Shown here: one piece after another, positions 35,942 through 45,711 of the stretch
How the letters are laid out: each line of letters starts with the position of its first letter
Position numbering within the stretch: position 1 is the stretch's first letter
Origin: Sulfurimonas autotrophica DSM 16294
GTDB taxonomy: Bacteria > Campylobacterota > Campylobacteria > Campylobacterales > Sulfurimonadaceae
DNA: 64,000 nt
Assembly (NCBI RefSeq): GCF_000147355.1
Contig: NC_014506.1
Coordinates: forward strand, 1,612,001-1,676,000
Direction: 5' to 3'
Notes under the pieces: generated by a model
Told to the model about the DNA's origin: nothing
Databases searched by the model: none
The model's input: the letters and a program-made list of their open reading frames with translations, nothing else
Program-made: the position numbers and the translations under genes

Positions 35942-36918
35942 AATGCCTCCAATATCTCTTTAAATGCTTCTTTAAAGGCTTCTACTCCCTCATCTATCTG
36001 CTTTTGCAGTACTTCATCTATTTTAATACCAGTCTCTTCTATCTGTACAAAATGATCCTTTATAATATTTTTGTCAATCGGCAAGGCTTTTTTATCTGTA
36101 CCATGTGCATGAAAAGCTTTAATAGTATCAACAGGGGCAGTATTTACACTGTTATAAGCCAAAAGCTTTTCAACATAGTAATAAGGCGGCAGCGAATTAT
36201 CTTTTACACCGGTACTTGCAAAAAGTGCTCTACAGCCTTGTACATTCATACTTTGAATTTCTTCATATATAACAGAGGTATTGTATATTCCTGTTAGTGC
36301 TGTTTGAATTCCGTTTGCCTCAAGCATTGCATCAAGTGCACGGTCAATTCTGCTGACAAAAATACTTATCACAGTATCAACGCTTTTTCCATAAACTTCT
36401 ATACCTTTTCTAAAAGCCTCTGCACAGTATATTGCTTGAGATTTTTTAAAAATCAGCGTTGCATTCACCGGAATTCCCACAGCCGTCAGTTCTTTCATGG
36501 CACCATAGCCTGCTTCTGTAGCAGGAACTTTTATCATAACATTTTGTCTGTTTATTGCTTTAAAAAGTCTTTTACCTTCTGCTACAGTTGCCTGCGTATC
36601 ATCACATAAAAAAGGATCAACTTCAATACTCACATATCCGTCATCCCCTCTTTCATACAGTGGTTTTAAAATATCTGCAGCTTTTTGTATATCGTAAATT
36701 GCTACAGCCTCATATTTTTCTTTTGGAGAAAGCCCATCAAGTGATTTAAGTTGTGTTTTATACGCAGGAGAGTTTAAGATTGCATTTTTAAAGATAGCTG
36801 GATTTGAAGTGGCCCCATTGATTATTCCATTCTCTATCAATTCTTTAAATTCTTTATCTAAATAATCTCTTTCGATAAAATCAGCCCACAACGAAAACTT
36901 CAAATCTTCTATATACAT
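35938..36918 (-). CDS. tal: Transaldolase
   Basis: 326 residues. Transfers a dihydroxyacetone group between sugar phosphates in the pentose phosphate pathway through a Schiff-base lysine, visible in NVMIKVPATEAGYGAM. SLWADFIERDYLDKEF at the N-terminus and the GATSNPAIF loop are typical of the TalB/Tal class. The start overlaps no upstream gene; a -10 box lies 37 bp upstream, within the end of a broken kinase gene. Confidence 0.93.
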   Translation of the reverse strand: MYIEDLKFSLWADFIERDYLDKEFKELIENGIINGATSNPAIFKNAILNSPAYKTQLKSLDGLSPKEKYEAVAIYDIQKAADILKPLYERGDDGYVSIEVDPFLCDDTQATVAEGKRLFKAINRQNVMIKVPATEAGYGAMKELTAVGIPVNATLIFKKSQAIYCAEAFRKGIEVYGKSVDTVISIFVSRIDRALDAMLEANGIQTALTGIYNTSVIYEEIQSMNVQGCRALFASTGVKDNSLPPYYYVEKLLAYNSVNTAPVDTIKAFHAHGTDKKALPIDKNIIKDHFVQIEETGIKIDEVLQKQIDEGVEAFKEAFKEILEAL

Positions 36919-36954
36919 TCCAATTCCTGCTCTTTTTTAATTTATTTTGAATCT

Positions 36955-36960
36955 ATTATA
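36955..36960 (-). promoter_or_regulatory. -10 box of tal-pilT
   Basis: TATAAT on the minus strand, 37 bp before the tal ATG, immediately after the pseudogene stop. Confidence 0.5.
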
Positions 36961-36966
36961 ACCCAA

Positions 36967-37597
36967 TCAATCTGAAATTATGGTATTGTTAATATCTTCA
37001 AAAGTTTTATCAAACTCAGTATCTTGAATCTCTTCACCCAACAGACGCTTCACCTGTAGATTTGAAATATTTAATGTTACGGTTGAGAGCGGCTGTCTCC
37101 ATTGGTGTGCTATCATACTAATCATTTCGCCCATAACAGCCTGCTTAGACTGAGTTGTCAGGATTTTATCTTTATGTGAAAGTTGTTCAACTTGTTCTTT
37201 TAGCATATTTTTTTGCTCAACTATCAAACTTTTTGCCTCATCCATTCTTTTTTGATAAAAATAGATATATGTAACCTAAAAAAGCGAATAATGCGCATGT
37301 ATAAAGGACTGCAAAGGGGCTACCATCAGGAAAAATACTAAAATAGCAACCCAGAGAACGGCATTTTTGTCCTTTCTAAAATAAAGATTAAGACCATATT
37401 TGCCAGTAATAAAAAAACCTCAATCGGTATCAATGTCGGCGTATCTCTTAAAATATTTGCGGTAATACCAAAGAGTAATCCGGTACTTGAGAGTACAAAA
37501 GCGATATTCATCATTTGAAACTTATTTTTCAAATCACTTTCATCTTCACTAAAAGTCCAGCCGCTTGTAAAAAATTTTCTAAATTTTTATTTTTCAT
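36967..37597 (-). pseudogene. Remnant of a membrane sensor histidine kinase
   Basis: The ATG at 37597 overlaps the pabB stop (ATGA), so a gene once followed pabB. Its first frame ends after about 21 codons (LENFLQAAGLLVKMKVI); the next frame continues with membrane helices (FVLSSTGLLFGITANIL, IEVFLLLANMVLIFIL) to about 37338; and a third gives a coiled coil plus a HisKA start, VMGEMISMIAHQWRQPLS, with the phospho-acceptor His, ending at 36967 before any ATPase domain. At least two frameshifts and a 3' truncation. 'AHQWRQPLS' is a hallmark of Sulfurimonas-type kinases. It cannot make a working kinase. Confidence 0.8.
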
Positions 37598-38532
37598 GGT
37601 AAATATATTTTATCCTGTAATTCTTCATATTCACGTTTTACATCACTGTCCAAAGTAATACCTCCACCACTTTTGTAAACATATCCATCGGCAGATTTTT
37701 CTATAAAACGTATCATTACACCGCTGTCTAGACTATTCCCATCAAAAATACCGAAAACTCCGCTGAAAAATCCTCGCTTATATCCTTCAACATTCTCAAT
37801 GATATTAACAGTACTTTTTTTTGGAGCACCGCTGATACTGCCTGCTGGAAGCAAAGTACGCAAAAGTGTACCCAATTCATCCTGCCAATTACCATGTAGA
37901 ATACCGCTAATATGTGAGCTGACCTGCAAAAGTTTTTTTTCTCCAGCTTCTATACTCTGCAGATAACGAAATTTTTCTACTTTCACATGTGATGCGACCA
38001 TAGATAAATCATTTCTTAGCAAATCCACTATCATTATATGCTCTGCCATCTCTTTTTCATCTGCTAAAATTTTTTCTTGTGCATTCGGGCATGAGGCATC
38101 AATAGTCCCTTTCATAGGAAAAGTATGTATAGTATTGTTAGAAATCTGTATAAATTTTTCAGGAGAAAAGCAGACAAATTCATCTTTGTAGCGAAGTTTA
38201 TAATGGGCGTTTGCCATTTTAAACATCTCTTTTAAAGAGAGTTCTGTCTGCACAGGTGTTTTTTGTGTAAGATTTAGAATATAAGTCTCGCCTGCTTTGA
38301 TTTTTTCAATAACGGCATCGAATTTTTTTTTATACTCTGTAAAATTTATAGGCACTGTCTGTAGTGTATGGGGATGTTGTATGTAAGTATACTTCTCATT
38401 AATACAAAATTCTATGTCTGCCTCTTGTAAATCTTCAAGCAAAACAACTTCAACCCTTTGTCCTTTAAAATCACTGATAAACAAAAAAGGCTTTTTCTGT
38501 TTTGCTAAAATATTTATTTGCTCAAAACTCAT
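37594..38532 (-). CDS. pabB: Aminodeoxychorismate synthase component I
   Basis: 312 residues. It converts chorismate to aminodeoxychorismate for folate. The chorismate-binding C-terminal domain is intact (TFPMKGTIDA, VDLLRNDLS, LLPAGSISGAPKKST, and FFSGVFGIFDG); the N-terminal TrpE-like half is short, so the protein is a minimal PabB (the usual length is about 450). A glutamine amidotransferase (PabA) is not adjacent. It lies 2 bp after pyrB. Confidence 0.9.
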   Translation of the reverse strand: MSFEQINILAKQKKPFLFISDFKGQRVEVVLLEDLQEADIEFCINEKYTYIQHPHTLQTVPINFTEYKKKFDAVIEKIKAGETYILNLTQKTPVQTELSLKEMFKMANAHYKLRYKDEFVCFSPEKFIQISNNTIHTFPMKGTIDASCPNAQEKILADEKEMAEHIMIVDLLRNDLSMVASHVKVEKFRYLQSIEAGEKKLLQVSSHISGILHGNWQDELGTLLRTLLPAGSISGAPKKSTVNIIENVEGYKRGFFSGVFGIFDGNSLDSGVMIRFIEKSADGYVYKSGGGITLDSDVKREYEELQDKIYLP

Positions 38533-38534
38533 AT

Positions 38535-39404
38535 TTAGGCAATCAGTTTTTTAAGTATCGCCATTCTTATATTTACTCCATTACTGACTTGTTCCAATAC
38601 TTTACAACGCTCATCTTCTAGCATGGCATCGCTTATATCTATGTTTCTGTGAACTGGTCCTGGATGGAGCAGTATAATATCTCGATCACCCACAAGTTCT
38701 TCTGTTATACAAAAATCACTTGCATAATCTTTGAGTGAAGCATAACTTTGTGATGAGTGTCGTTCTGTTTGCGTACGCAGACTCATAATCGCATCTACAT
38801 CATCAATAATTTCTTTTAAATAGTGTGTAGTTTTCAGAAGGGTTTTTGGTAAGAAATGCGGCGGTGCCACTAAAATAACTTCCATGCCAAAACGTGTTAA
38901 AAGCTCTATATTTGAATTTGCAACACGGGAATTTTTAATATCTCCCACAATGGCAATTTTCTTACCTTCAAGTGATCCGAAATGCTCTGTAAGTGTATAT
39001 AAATCTAAAAGTGCCTGAGAAGGATGCGCATGTGCACCGTCACCAGCATTGACTATGCTTGCCTTTGTATGTTTGGAAAGAATTTGAGGTACTCCGGCAT
39101 TTTCATGACGTACAACTATGGCATGCGGTCCCATAGCATCAAGGTTCATTGCCGTATCAACGAGTGTCTCTCCTTTTTTTGTAGAACTTTTTGCAACATC
39201 AAGATGCACTATTTCGGCACCGAGTCTTTTTGCGGCAATTTCAAAAGAGCTCTTTGTACGTGTAGAGTTTTCAAAAAAAAGCGTGATAATAATTTTATCT
39301 TGTAAAATTCTTTCAAAACGGCCGTCGCTGAATTTTTTGGCATCTGCCAATAACTCTTTTATCTCTTCTTTGGTAAAATCATCAGTTCTTATTAAATGCT
39401 GCAT
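38535..39404 (-). CDS. pyrB: Aspartate carbamoyltransferase catalytic subunit
   Basis: 289 residues. Makes carbamoyl-aspartate in pyrimidine synthesis. The carbamoyl-phosphate loop [20 protein letters not shown] is diagnostic, with [31 protein letters not shown], and [10 protein letters not shown]. No regulatory PyrI is nearby. Its start lies 21 bp after bioD, so they may be one transcript. Confidence 0.97.
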   Translation of the reverse strand: MQHLIRTDDFTKEEIKELLADAKKFSDGRFERILQDKIIITLFFENSTRTKSSFEIAAKRLGAEIVHLDVAKSSTKKGETLVDTAMNLDAMGPHAIVVRHENAGVPQILSKHTKASIVNAGDGAHAHPSQALLDLYTLTEHFGSLEGKKIAIVGDIKNSRVANSNIELLTRFGMEVILVAPPHFLPKTLLKTTHYLKEIIDDVDAIMSLRTQTERHSSQSYASLKDYASDFCITEELVGDRDIILLHPGPVHRNIDISDAMLEDERCKVLEQVSNGVNIRMAILKKLIA

Positions 39405-39425
39405 ATTTATCCTAAGGTATTTAAT

Positions 39426-40073
39426 TTACAAATTATACAAGAGTTGACTCAGAGTGTCAATATCATCTGTAATTTTTAAGACCTCAAAACCACTTTGTAA
39501 AAAATATGGCTCACTTACATATATAAAACTACTATCCTCTTTTTTACAGTTAAAGCCTACGATATGGGGAATATTTTTATCTTCCAAGGCTTTTTTACTT
39601 AGAAGCGTATCATTAATACAGCCCAAAGAACAATGTGTGACCAGCAGAGCACACGCTTCAAACTCCTCTATCAAATCTATCATCATATACTTTTCATCCA
39701 CAGGTACATACAATCCGCCCGCTCCCTCAATAATCAATACATCACAAAGCTTTTCAAGTTTTTGCATCGCTACATGTAAGATATTTATATCAAGTGGCTT
39801 AGCATTTGAAGCCACAAAAGGTGCAGCCGGAAGTTCATATGTAATTGGTACAATATCTTCAACACTTATATCTTTAAACTCCGGATTTAATTCTTGAACC
39901 AAACTCAAAAGTTCACTTCCATCAGGACAAAACCCATCAATAACACCAGTTTCAACAGGCTTTATCACACCAACACGCAAACCACGCGAAGCATATGATT
40001 TTAAAAGCAGTTTAGTTGTATATGTTTTACCAATATCGGTATTTGTAGCTGTAATAAATATACGTTTAGCCAA
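39426..40073 (-). CDS. bioD: Dethiobiotin synthetase
   Basis: 215 residues. Forms the ureido ring of dethiobiotin with CO2 and ATP. ITATNTDIGKTYTTKLLL is the P-loop form of this family; GVIKPVETG, ILHVAMQKL, and the IIEGAGGLYVPV signature are all present. Other bio genes are not here. The upstream intergenic stretch carries a TTACATGTAA at 40099. Confidence 0.95.
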   Translation of the reverse strand: MAKRIFITATNTDIGKTYTTKLLLKSYASRGLRVGVIKPVETGVIDGFCPDGSELLSLVQELNPEFKDISVEDIVPITYELPAAPFVASNAKPLDINILHVAMQKLEKLCDVLIIEGAGGLYVPVDEKYMMIDLIEEFEACALLVTHCSLGCINDTLLSKKALEDKNIPHIVGFNCKKEDSSFIYVSEPYFLQSGFEVLKITDDIDTLSQLLYNL

Positions 40074-40098
40074 GGGTTCTCTTTTTTATTGAATCTGT

Positions 40099-40108
40099 TT
40101 ACATGTAA
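40099..40108. repeat. TTACATGTAA palindrome (one of ten copies in the window)
   Basis: Perfect 10-bp palindrome upstream of bioD. Exact copies also start at 2297, 17479, 21352, 21888, 22632, 35836, 46940, 54574 and 54808; most extend to TTTACATGTAAG. The other nine are inside coding regions. Confidence 0.75.
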
Positions 40109-40133
40109 GAAGATTATAGCAAAATATAGTTTG

Positions 40134-41306
<1,173 letters not shown>

Positions 41307-41382
41307 CTCTATATATGGTAAAACTTTTATTAGACCAAGCTTATAACTTCTGTTAAATTATTTGAGTTAATCTCATACTCTG

Positions 41383-41388
41383 TATAAT
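41383..41388 (+). promoter_or_regulatory. -10 box of the 41412 gene
   Basis: TATAAT with TTTGAG sixteen bases upstream, 24 bp before the ATG at 41412, followed by TTTGGAGAAAAT as ribosome site. Confidence 0.55.
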
Positions 41389-41411
41389 ATGAAAAAATAT
41401 TTGGAGAAAAT

Positions 41412-42062
41412 ATGAAAAAATTCAACCTTTTTAATGAAATCATCACAGTAAATAAAGCAGAACTTCTTAGAGCGATAAACTCTTTTAAAGAGTATGGCAT
41501 AAATATAAAAGGAGCAATAGAATACGCTCCATTTGACAACAAAGAAGTTTTGATTTATCAGGGCAGATACATTCCAAAACCCACAAATGCGCTAATGCCG
41601 AGTCAAGCACCTGCCCTCGCCCAAATATTTGGAGATAATTATCAAATCGTTGATGATGAAGACAGAGTCCTCATTAAAGCATTTTCAAACTGGCAAGAGC
41701 TGATTAAAGTAAACACACCGCGAGCTTCCTATGATGATACGACAGGTGATGGTGTCGATAAATTCGCCGATGAAGCCCTAGAAGATATAGGATGGAATGC
41801 AACCGAGTTCAATATAAACTACAGAACACTCGTTGACGTGCTTGAAAAAGAGTGTGACGGTACACTTCTTTGTATAGAACAAGAAGAACCTTATCAGTTC
41901 AGCGGACTTGGGTTTTTAGAGAATGATGCCCAGGCAAAAGAGCTTCTTTTTTCTTATTGTCAAAACGAAATTAAAAAAATAATGAGTGAAGATCCTTTAT
42001 ATGCAAAAGAGAAACTTAGTGATGATGAGCAAGAGGCAGCTGAGTATTTCAAATGTCTATAA
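41412..42062 (+). CDS. Conserved unknown protein of Campylobacterota
   Basis: 216 residues, soluble, acidic. I do not recognise a domain. Features are a helical N-terminus (FNEIITVNKAELLRAINSFKEY), a proline-rich centre (YIPKPTNALMPSQAPALAQIF), and a C-terminal EKECDGTLLCIEQEEPYQFSGLGF segment. No export signal. It has its own promoter and overlaps the NYN-like gene by 10 bp, so the two are almost certainly co-expressed. Joint RNA metabolism is a possible reading given the partner, but nothing in this protein shows it. Confidence 0.75.
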   Translation: MKKFNLFNEIITVNKAELLRAINSFKEYGINIKGAIEYAPFDNKEVLIYQGRYIPKPTNALMPSQAPALAQIFGDNYQIVDDEDRVLIKAFSNWQELIKVNTPRASYDDTTGDGVDKFADEALEDIGWNATEFNINYRTLVDVLEKECDGTLLCIEQEEPYQFSGLGFLENDAQAKELLFSYCQNEIKKIMSEDPLYAKEKLSDDEQEAAEYFKCL

Positions 42063-42790
42063 ACAAACAAAAAATATCTATAGAGTATAAATACAGAGGT
42101 TCCATAGAATTTCCCGATACCACTGAAGCAAAAGATATTTTTTTTAGAACAAAACAGGCTTATGCCAATCATGAAAAGATGAGCATAAAACTTGTTTTTT
42201 CCAATGCCAAACTTGCAAAATTAAAAAAGTATCAAAAAGGTGCTTCCGAGAATGAATTGCTAAACTTGGATTTTTATATAAACTTAGGTGAAATTTTGGA
42301 TTTTAACACAAATGATGCCCAGCAGTTAAAAAAACGTATTCAAATTATAAATGATACGGCACATTCAAGTTTCAACATCACAAAAAGACTCAGACTCATA
42401 AACAAAAAACAAAAATCACAAGCAAAACAAAGTTATCTTTTTTGGGATATAGAAAACTTTTCAAGTGTTGCTTCAATTTTCAATGATATTATAGAACCTT
42501 ATAACATTTCAGATGATAATATTTTTCTTGCTGCAAACCCTGATTCACTCTACCTTAAAAAAGCCGAATGGGAAGCAAATTTATACGACTATGGTAAAAC
42601 ACTCAACTCATTTAATTTTATAAAGTGTGATCATGGAAAAAATGTAGCCGATGATATTTTACTTCAAAAGTTTCAAAATGCCGACTTAAAAAGCACAAAT
42701 GTATTTATTTTAACTTTTGACAGAGAGTTAAAAGAGCGATTTGCCGAAGTAACGCACCCAAGCAACAATGTCTATATAATGGCTAAATAA
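42053..42790 (+). CDS. Putative NYN/PIN-like RNase domain protein
   Basis: 245 residues. The C-terminal half (about 125-245) has the look of an NYN/PIN domain: YLFWDIENFSSVASIF with a first acidic residue in a strand, CDHGKNVADDILLQKFQ with a central acid, and VFILTFDRELKERF with the 'ILTxDxxF' acidic strand near the end. These four acidic positions bind metal in PIN-type nucleases. The N-terminal half is unrelated and may be a recognition part. It overlaps the previous gene by 10 bp, and its stop overlaps the convergent FIST-GGDEF-EAL gene by 8 bp. The assignment is by pattern, not by profile. Confidence 0.6.
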   Translation: MSINKQKISIEYKYRGSIEFPDTTEAKDIFFRTKQAYANHEKMSIKLVFSNAKLAKLKKYQKGASENELLNLDFYINLGEILDFNTNDAQQLKKRIQIINDTAHSSFNITKRLRLINKKQKSQAKQSYLFWDIENFSSVASIFNDIIEPYNISDDNIFLAANPDSLYLKKAEWEANLYDYGKTLNSFNFIKCDHGKNVADDILLQKFQNADLKSTNVFILTFDRELKERFAEVTHPSNNVYIMAK

Positions 42791-45278
42791 CACTCTCTTT
42801 AGGCTCGCCAAGGTAATATCCTTGTGCATATTCTATACCAATTTCCTTAATAACATCAAACACTTCTTTAGAATGCACAAACTCGGCGACAACCTTTTTA
42901 CCGAGTTTTTTTGCAAATATCACAATTGTTTCAACAATCAGGCGCGAATTTTGATCTTGATGAATATTTTTAATAAGTGAGCCGTCTATTTTCATATAAT
43001 CAGATGAAATATTTGTCATATATTGAAAATTAGCAAATCCGCTTCCAAAATCATCAATTGCTATGTATGCCCCTGATTCATAGACTTCTTTTGTAAATTC
43101 ACTCACAATATCTTCGTTGGAATATTCTTGTGTTTCCAAAATCTCTATTGTTAACTGTTTGGCAATATTATACTCTCTAATTTTTTCAAAAATAAACTCT
43201 CTCATTTTTTCGCTAAAAATATCACTAAATGAAAGGTTAATACTGAATTTCAAACCATTTTTCGCAAAAAAAGCGAATGTCTTTTCTACCATAATCTCAG
43301 TAATTCTAGGATAAAGTTTTATTTTTTCGCTGATTGCGAGGAAAAAGTAGGGAGAAAGTATCTTCCCATCAGATTTTCGTAGGCGCACGAGTGCTTCATA
43401 TTTTTCAACTTCTCCTGTTTTTATATTGAAAATAGGCTGATAATAAGGAATAATATCATCACTTTCTATCGCTCTTTTAATCTCATTTGCCATTTTCAAA
43501 TTTGATTCATATTTTTTTGAAAGTTCCAAGGATTTATTAAAAACCAAGTAGGGTTTATGTGCTTTTTTTGCAGCTTTAAGCACCATATCTGCATTTGCCA
43601 AACCGGTATTCTTCTCATTTATATATGCTGCTGAGATGGTTACTGAGATATGTATCGCCTGATCATTCACTAGAAATTCTTTTTTTTCTATAAATATTAT
43701 AAGTTTTTTAATGATCCTTTCAATATCTTGATAGATTTGCTCCACATTTGAGATGACAGCAAATTCATCCGATGGTAGCTTAAATAGTTCCATGCCTTCA
43801 TTTTCAGTAAATTCTTGAAGGTATTTTGACATTTTCACTAAGACTATATCGCCAATAGCATGTCCATAAAAATCATTTATAGTTGTAAAATCATCAATAT
43901 TGACCAGGAAAACTGTCTCACCGACACATTCATCAATCCTTTGAAGAAGACTCAGCCTGTTTGGTACCCCGGTCAATTTGTCAAAATATGCCTGCTTGTA
44001 GATAAAGTCTGCACTTCGCTGAATTCTTTGTTCGAGTTCTGAATTTAGTTCTGCCAACTCTTGAGATACGCTGTTTGCCAAATTTGCAAGCGCATATTCC
44101 GTACTGACTGCGAAATCATTCCTGCACTCAATATTTTTTCGTTTAATGGACTCCATTATTTTATTATTTTCACTTAAAACCAGTAAAGTAATAGATTCAT
44201 TCAGTAAATCTCTTTTTTGATTGTGAAAAAATTCTCCATAGGTAAAAAAACCACTTAAATCACCAAGTGTAGAGAGACCCTCAAGTTCATACTCTATATA
44301 TTTTTCCATAAAGCGTCTTCTTGCCATACATGAATATACAAAAACAGCTTCAGGCTGGAATTGAATATTGTTAAATATTTTATCTATCTGATAATCACCG
44401 CTTTTTAAAAGATTATTTACATTTCCTACGCCAAAACGAACCTTTTCGCCTTCTTGCAAATTTCCTGCAAATGTCAAGGAACCATCATTGTGTTTAAATA
44501 AAACAGCTCTGCCTATGTTTACCCCGTCTTTTTCAAAAATGAGCGGGAATTCTATACCGATTTGAGGGAGATTCTGTGCAAGTTCTTTACCCATATATTT
44601 TGCATAGATATCTACGGCAGGCATGCCGTCTATTTCATACACTCTGTTTTTTACAGATTTTGTAATGGTAAGTTTTTTCCCTATAGGTGTCCAATCAAAG
44701 CTATAATGAGTAAAAACATTCAATGCATCAGAGTTTAAAGTAACGCCCACTGCTCCGCTGTCTGTTATGCTTTCATTGTTAAAAACATAGGTTTTTTTAA
44801 GCTCTCCATTATCACCTGCCAATCCGCCAGAAACTATTATTTGTGAATCTACACTGCTGATGCCTTTTAAAAACTCTTCACCGTTTGTATTAATTCCATC
44901 AGCAAAACTTAAAAGTACTTTGCTGTTTGAATCAATAATTTGTTTTAATAGTTTTTCACCAGTAGTGTGACTCATTTGTACAGAATCATCATGCTCTACA
45001 AGTATAGATTTCAAGGTAGTCTTTTCAAACTTTGTAAATGTTGCAACATGTTTGGATGCAATATATATATCAGCATTATGCAAGGCACCGTCTGTTGTTG
45101 TTCCAAGAATAGTGGCTTCGGGAAAAATTGTTGCAAAATAGTATTGTATTTCTTTTATTTCTTCAAGATTATTATTTGCACAAAATATTTGTATAAGAGT
45201 TTGTGAGTCTGCAGCTAAAGATTCCTGCTTTTGTAGTTCTGATATATTATCAAAAATTATCGTTTTATTTATCATCAC
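42783..45278 (-). CDS. FIST-sensor GGDEF-EAL protein, degenerate cyclase with intact phosphodiesterase
   Basis: 831 residues. Residues about 25-220 FIST_N and 225-365 FIST_C (ligand sensing, here in the cytoplasm), GGDEF about 425-585, EAL about 595-830. The GGDEF signature is PSDEF, so cyclase activity is lost. The EAL domain keeps EALVRLR, INLS, EILET, AIDDFGSGFA, MKIDGS and VAEFVHS, so it should hydrolyse cyclic-di-GMP. The GGDEF may bind GTP and tune the EAL. No membrane segment. The opening MM gives two start choices one codon apart. Its 3' end overlaps the NYN-like gene. Confidence 0.9.
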   Translation of the reverse strand: MMINKTIIFDNISELQKQESLAADSQTLIQIFCANNNLEEIKEIQYYFATIFPEATILGTTTDGALHNADIYIASKHVATFTKFEKTTLKSILVEHDDSVQMSHTTGEKLLKQIIDSNSKVLLSFADGINTNGEEFLKGISSVDSQIIVSGGLAGDNGELKKTYVFNNESITDSGAVGVTLNSDALNVFTHYSFDWTPIGKKLTITKSVKNRVYEIDGMPAVDIYAKYMGKELAQNLPQIGIEFPLIFEKDGVNIGRAVLFKHNDGSLTFAGNLQEGEKVRFGVGNVNNLLKSGDYQIDKIFNNIQFQPEAVFVYSCMARRRFMEKYIEYELEGLSTLGDLSGFFTYGEFFHNQKRDLLNESITLLVLSENNKIMESIKRKNIECRNDFAVSTEYALANLANSVSQELAELNSELEQRIQRSADFIYKQAYFDKLTGVPNRLSLLQRIDECVGETVFLVNIDDFTTINDFYGHAIGDIVLVKMSKYLQEFTENEGMELFKLPSDEFAVISNVEQIYQDIERIIKKLIIFIEKKEFLVNDQAIHISVTISAAYINEKNTGLANADMVLKAAKKAHKPYLVFNKSLELSKKYESNLKMANEIKRAIESDDIIPYYQPIFNIKTGEVEKYEALVRLRKSDGKILSPYFFLAISEKIKLYPRITEIMVEKTFAFFAKNGLKFSINLSFSDIFSEKMREFIFEKIREYNIAKQLTIEILETQEYSNEDIVSEFTKEVYESGAYIAIDDFGSGFANFQYMTNISSDYMKIDGSLIKNIHQDQNSRLIVETIVIFAKKLGKKVVAEFVHSKEVFDVIKEIGIEYAQGYYLGEPKESVI

Positions 45279-45310
45279 AATATTGTAATAAACTTAAGCT
45301 TCAAAATTAT

Positions 45311-45709
45311 TTAGAATTTAAATTTCTTTGCTAAAAATCTTTGAAGTATTACCATCGCAGATAGGGAATCAACCCTTCCATCACGAATATATTTTATTTT
45401 ACCTTTCATCATATTTTCAGCTTCAAGCGAACTGCCGGCTTCATCCTGATAAAGCACTTTACCCTCAAAATCAACTAAATTCATAAAATGTTCAATGCGT
45501 CTTCGCATTTCATCTTCGCTGCTTCCACCCAGAGGTACACCGATGACAACAGCATCTGCTTCCCACTCTTGTATAATTTTTTTTACTTCAGATGATGCCT
45601 GATTACGATTTTTTCTTATCACGGCAGGAAGTGGTGTTACTATATCTTTATGCGCTGAATATGCCAAGCCTATACGTTTAAGACCCAAATCTATTGCAAT
45701 GTATTTCAC
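45311..45709 (-). CDS. ruvX: RuvX/YqgF Holliday-junction resolvase-like nuclease
   Basis: 132 residues. IAIDLGLKRIGLAYS is the first acidic motif, VVIGVPLGGSSEDEMRRRIEHF the second, and YQDEAGSSLEAENMM the third of the RNase H-like fold. It is essential in many bacteria; roles in 16S rRNA maturation and recombination are known. Located 2 bp after mnmE. Confidence 0.92.
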   Translation of the reverse strand: MKYIAIDLGLKRIGLAYSAHKDIVTPLPAVIRKNRNQASSEVKKIIQEWEADAVVIGVPLGGSSEDEMRRRIEHFMNLVDFEGKVLYQDEAGSSLEAENMMKGKIKYIRDGRVDSLSAMVILQRFLAKKFKF

Positions 45710-45711
45710 AC

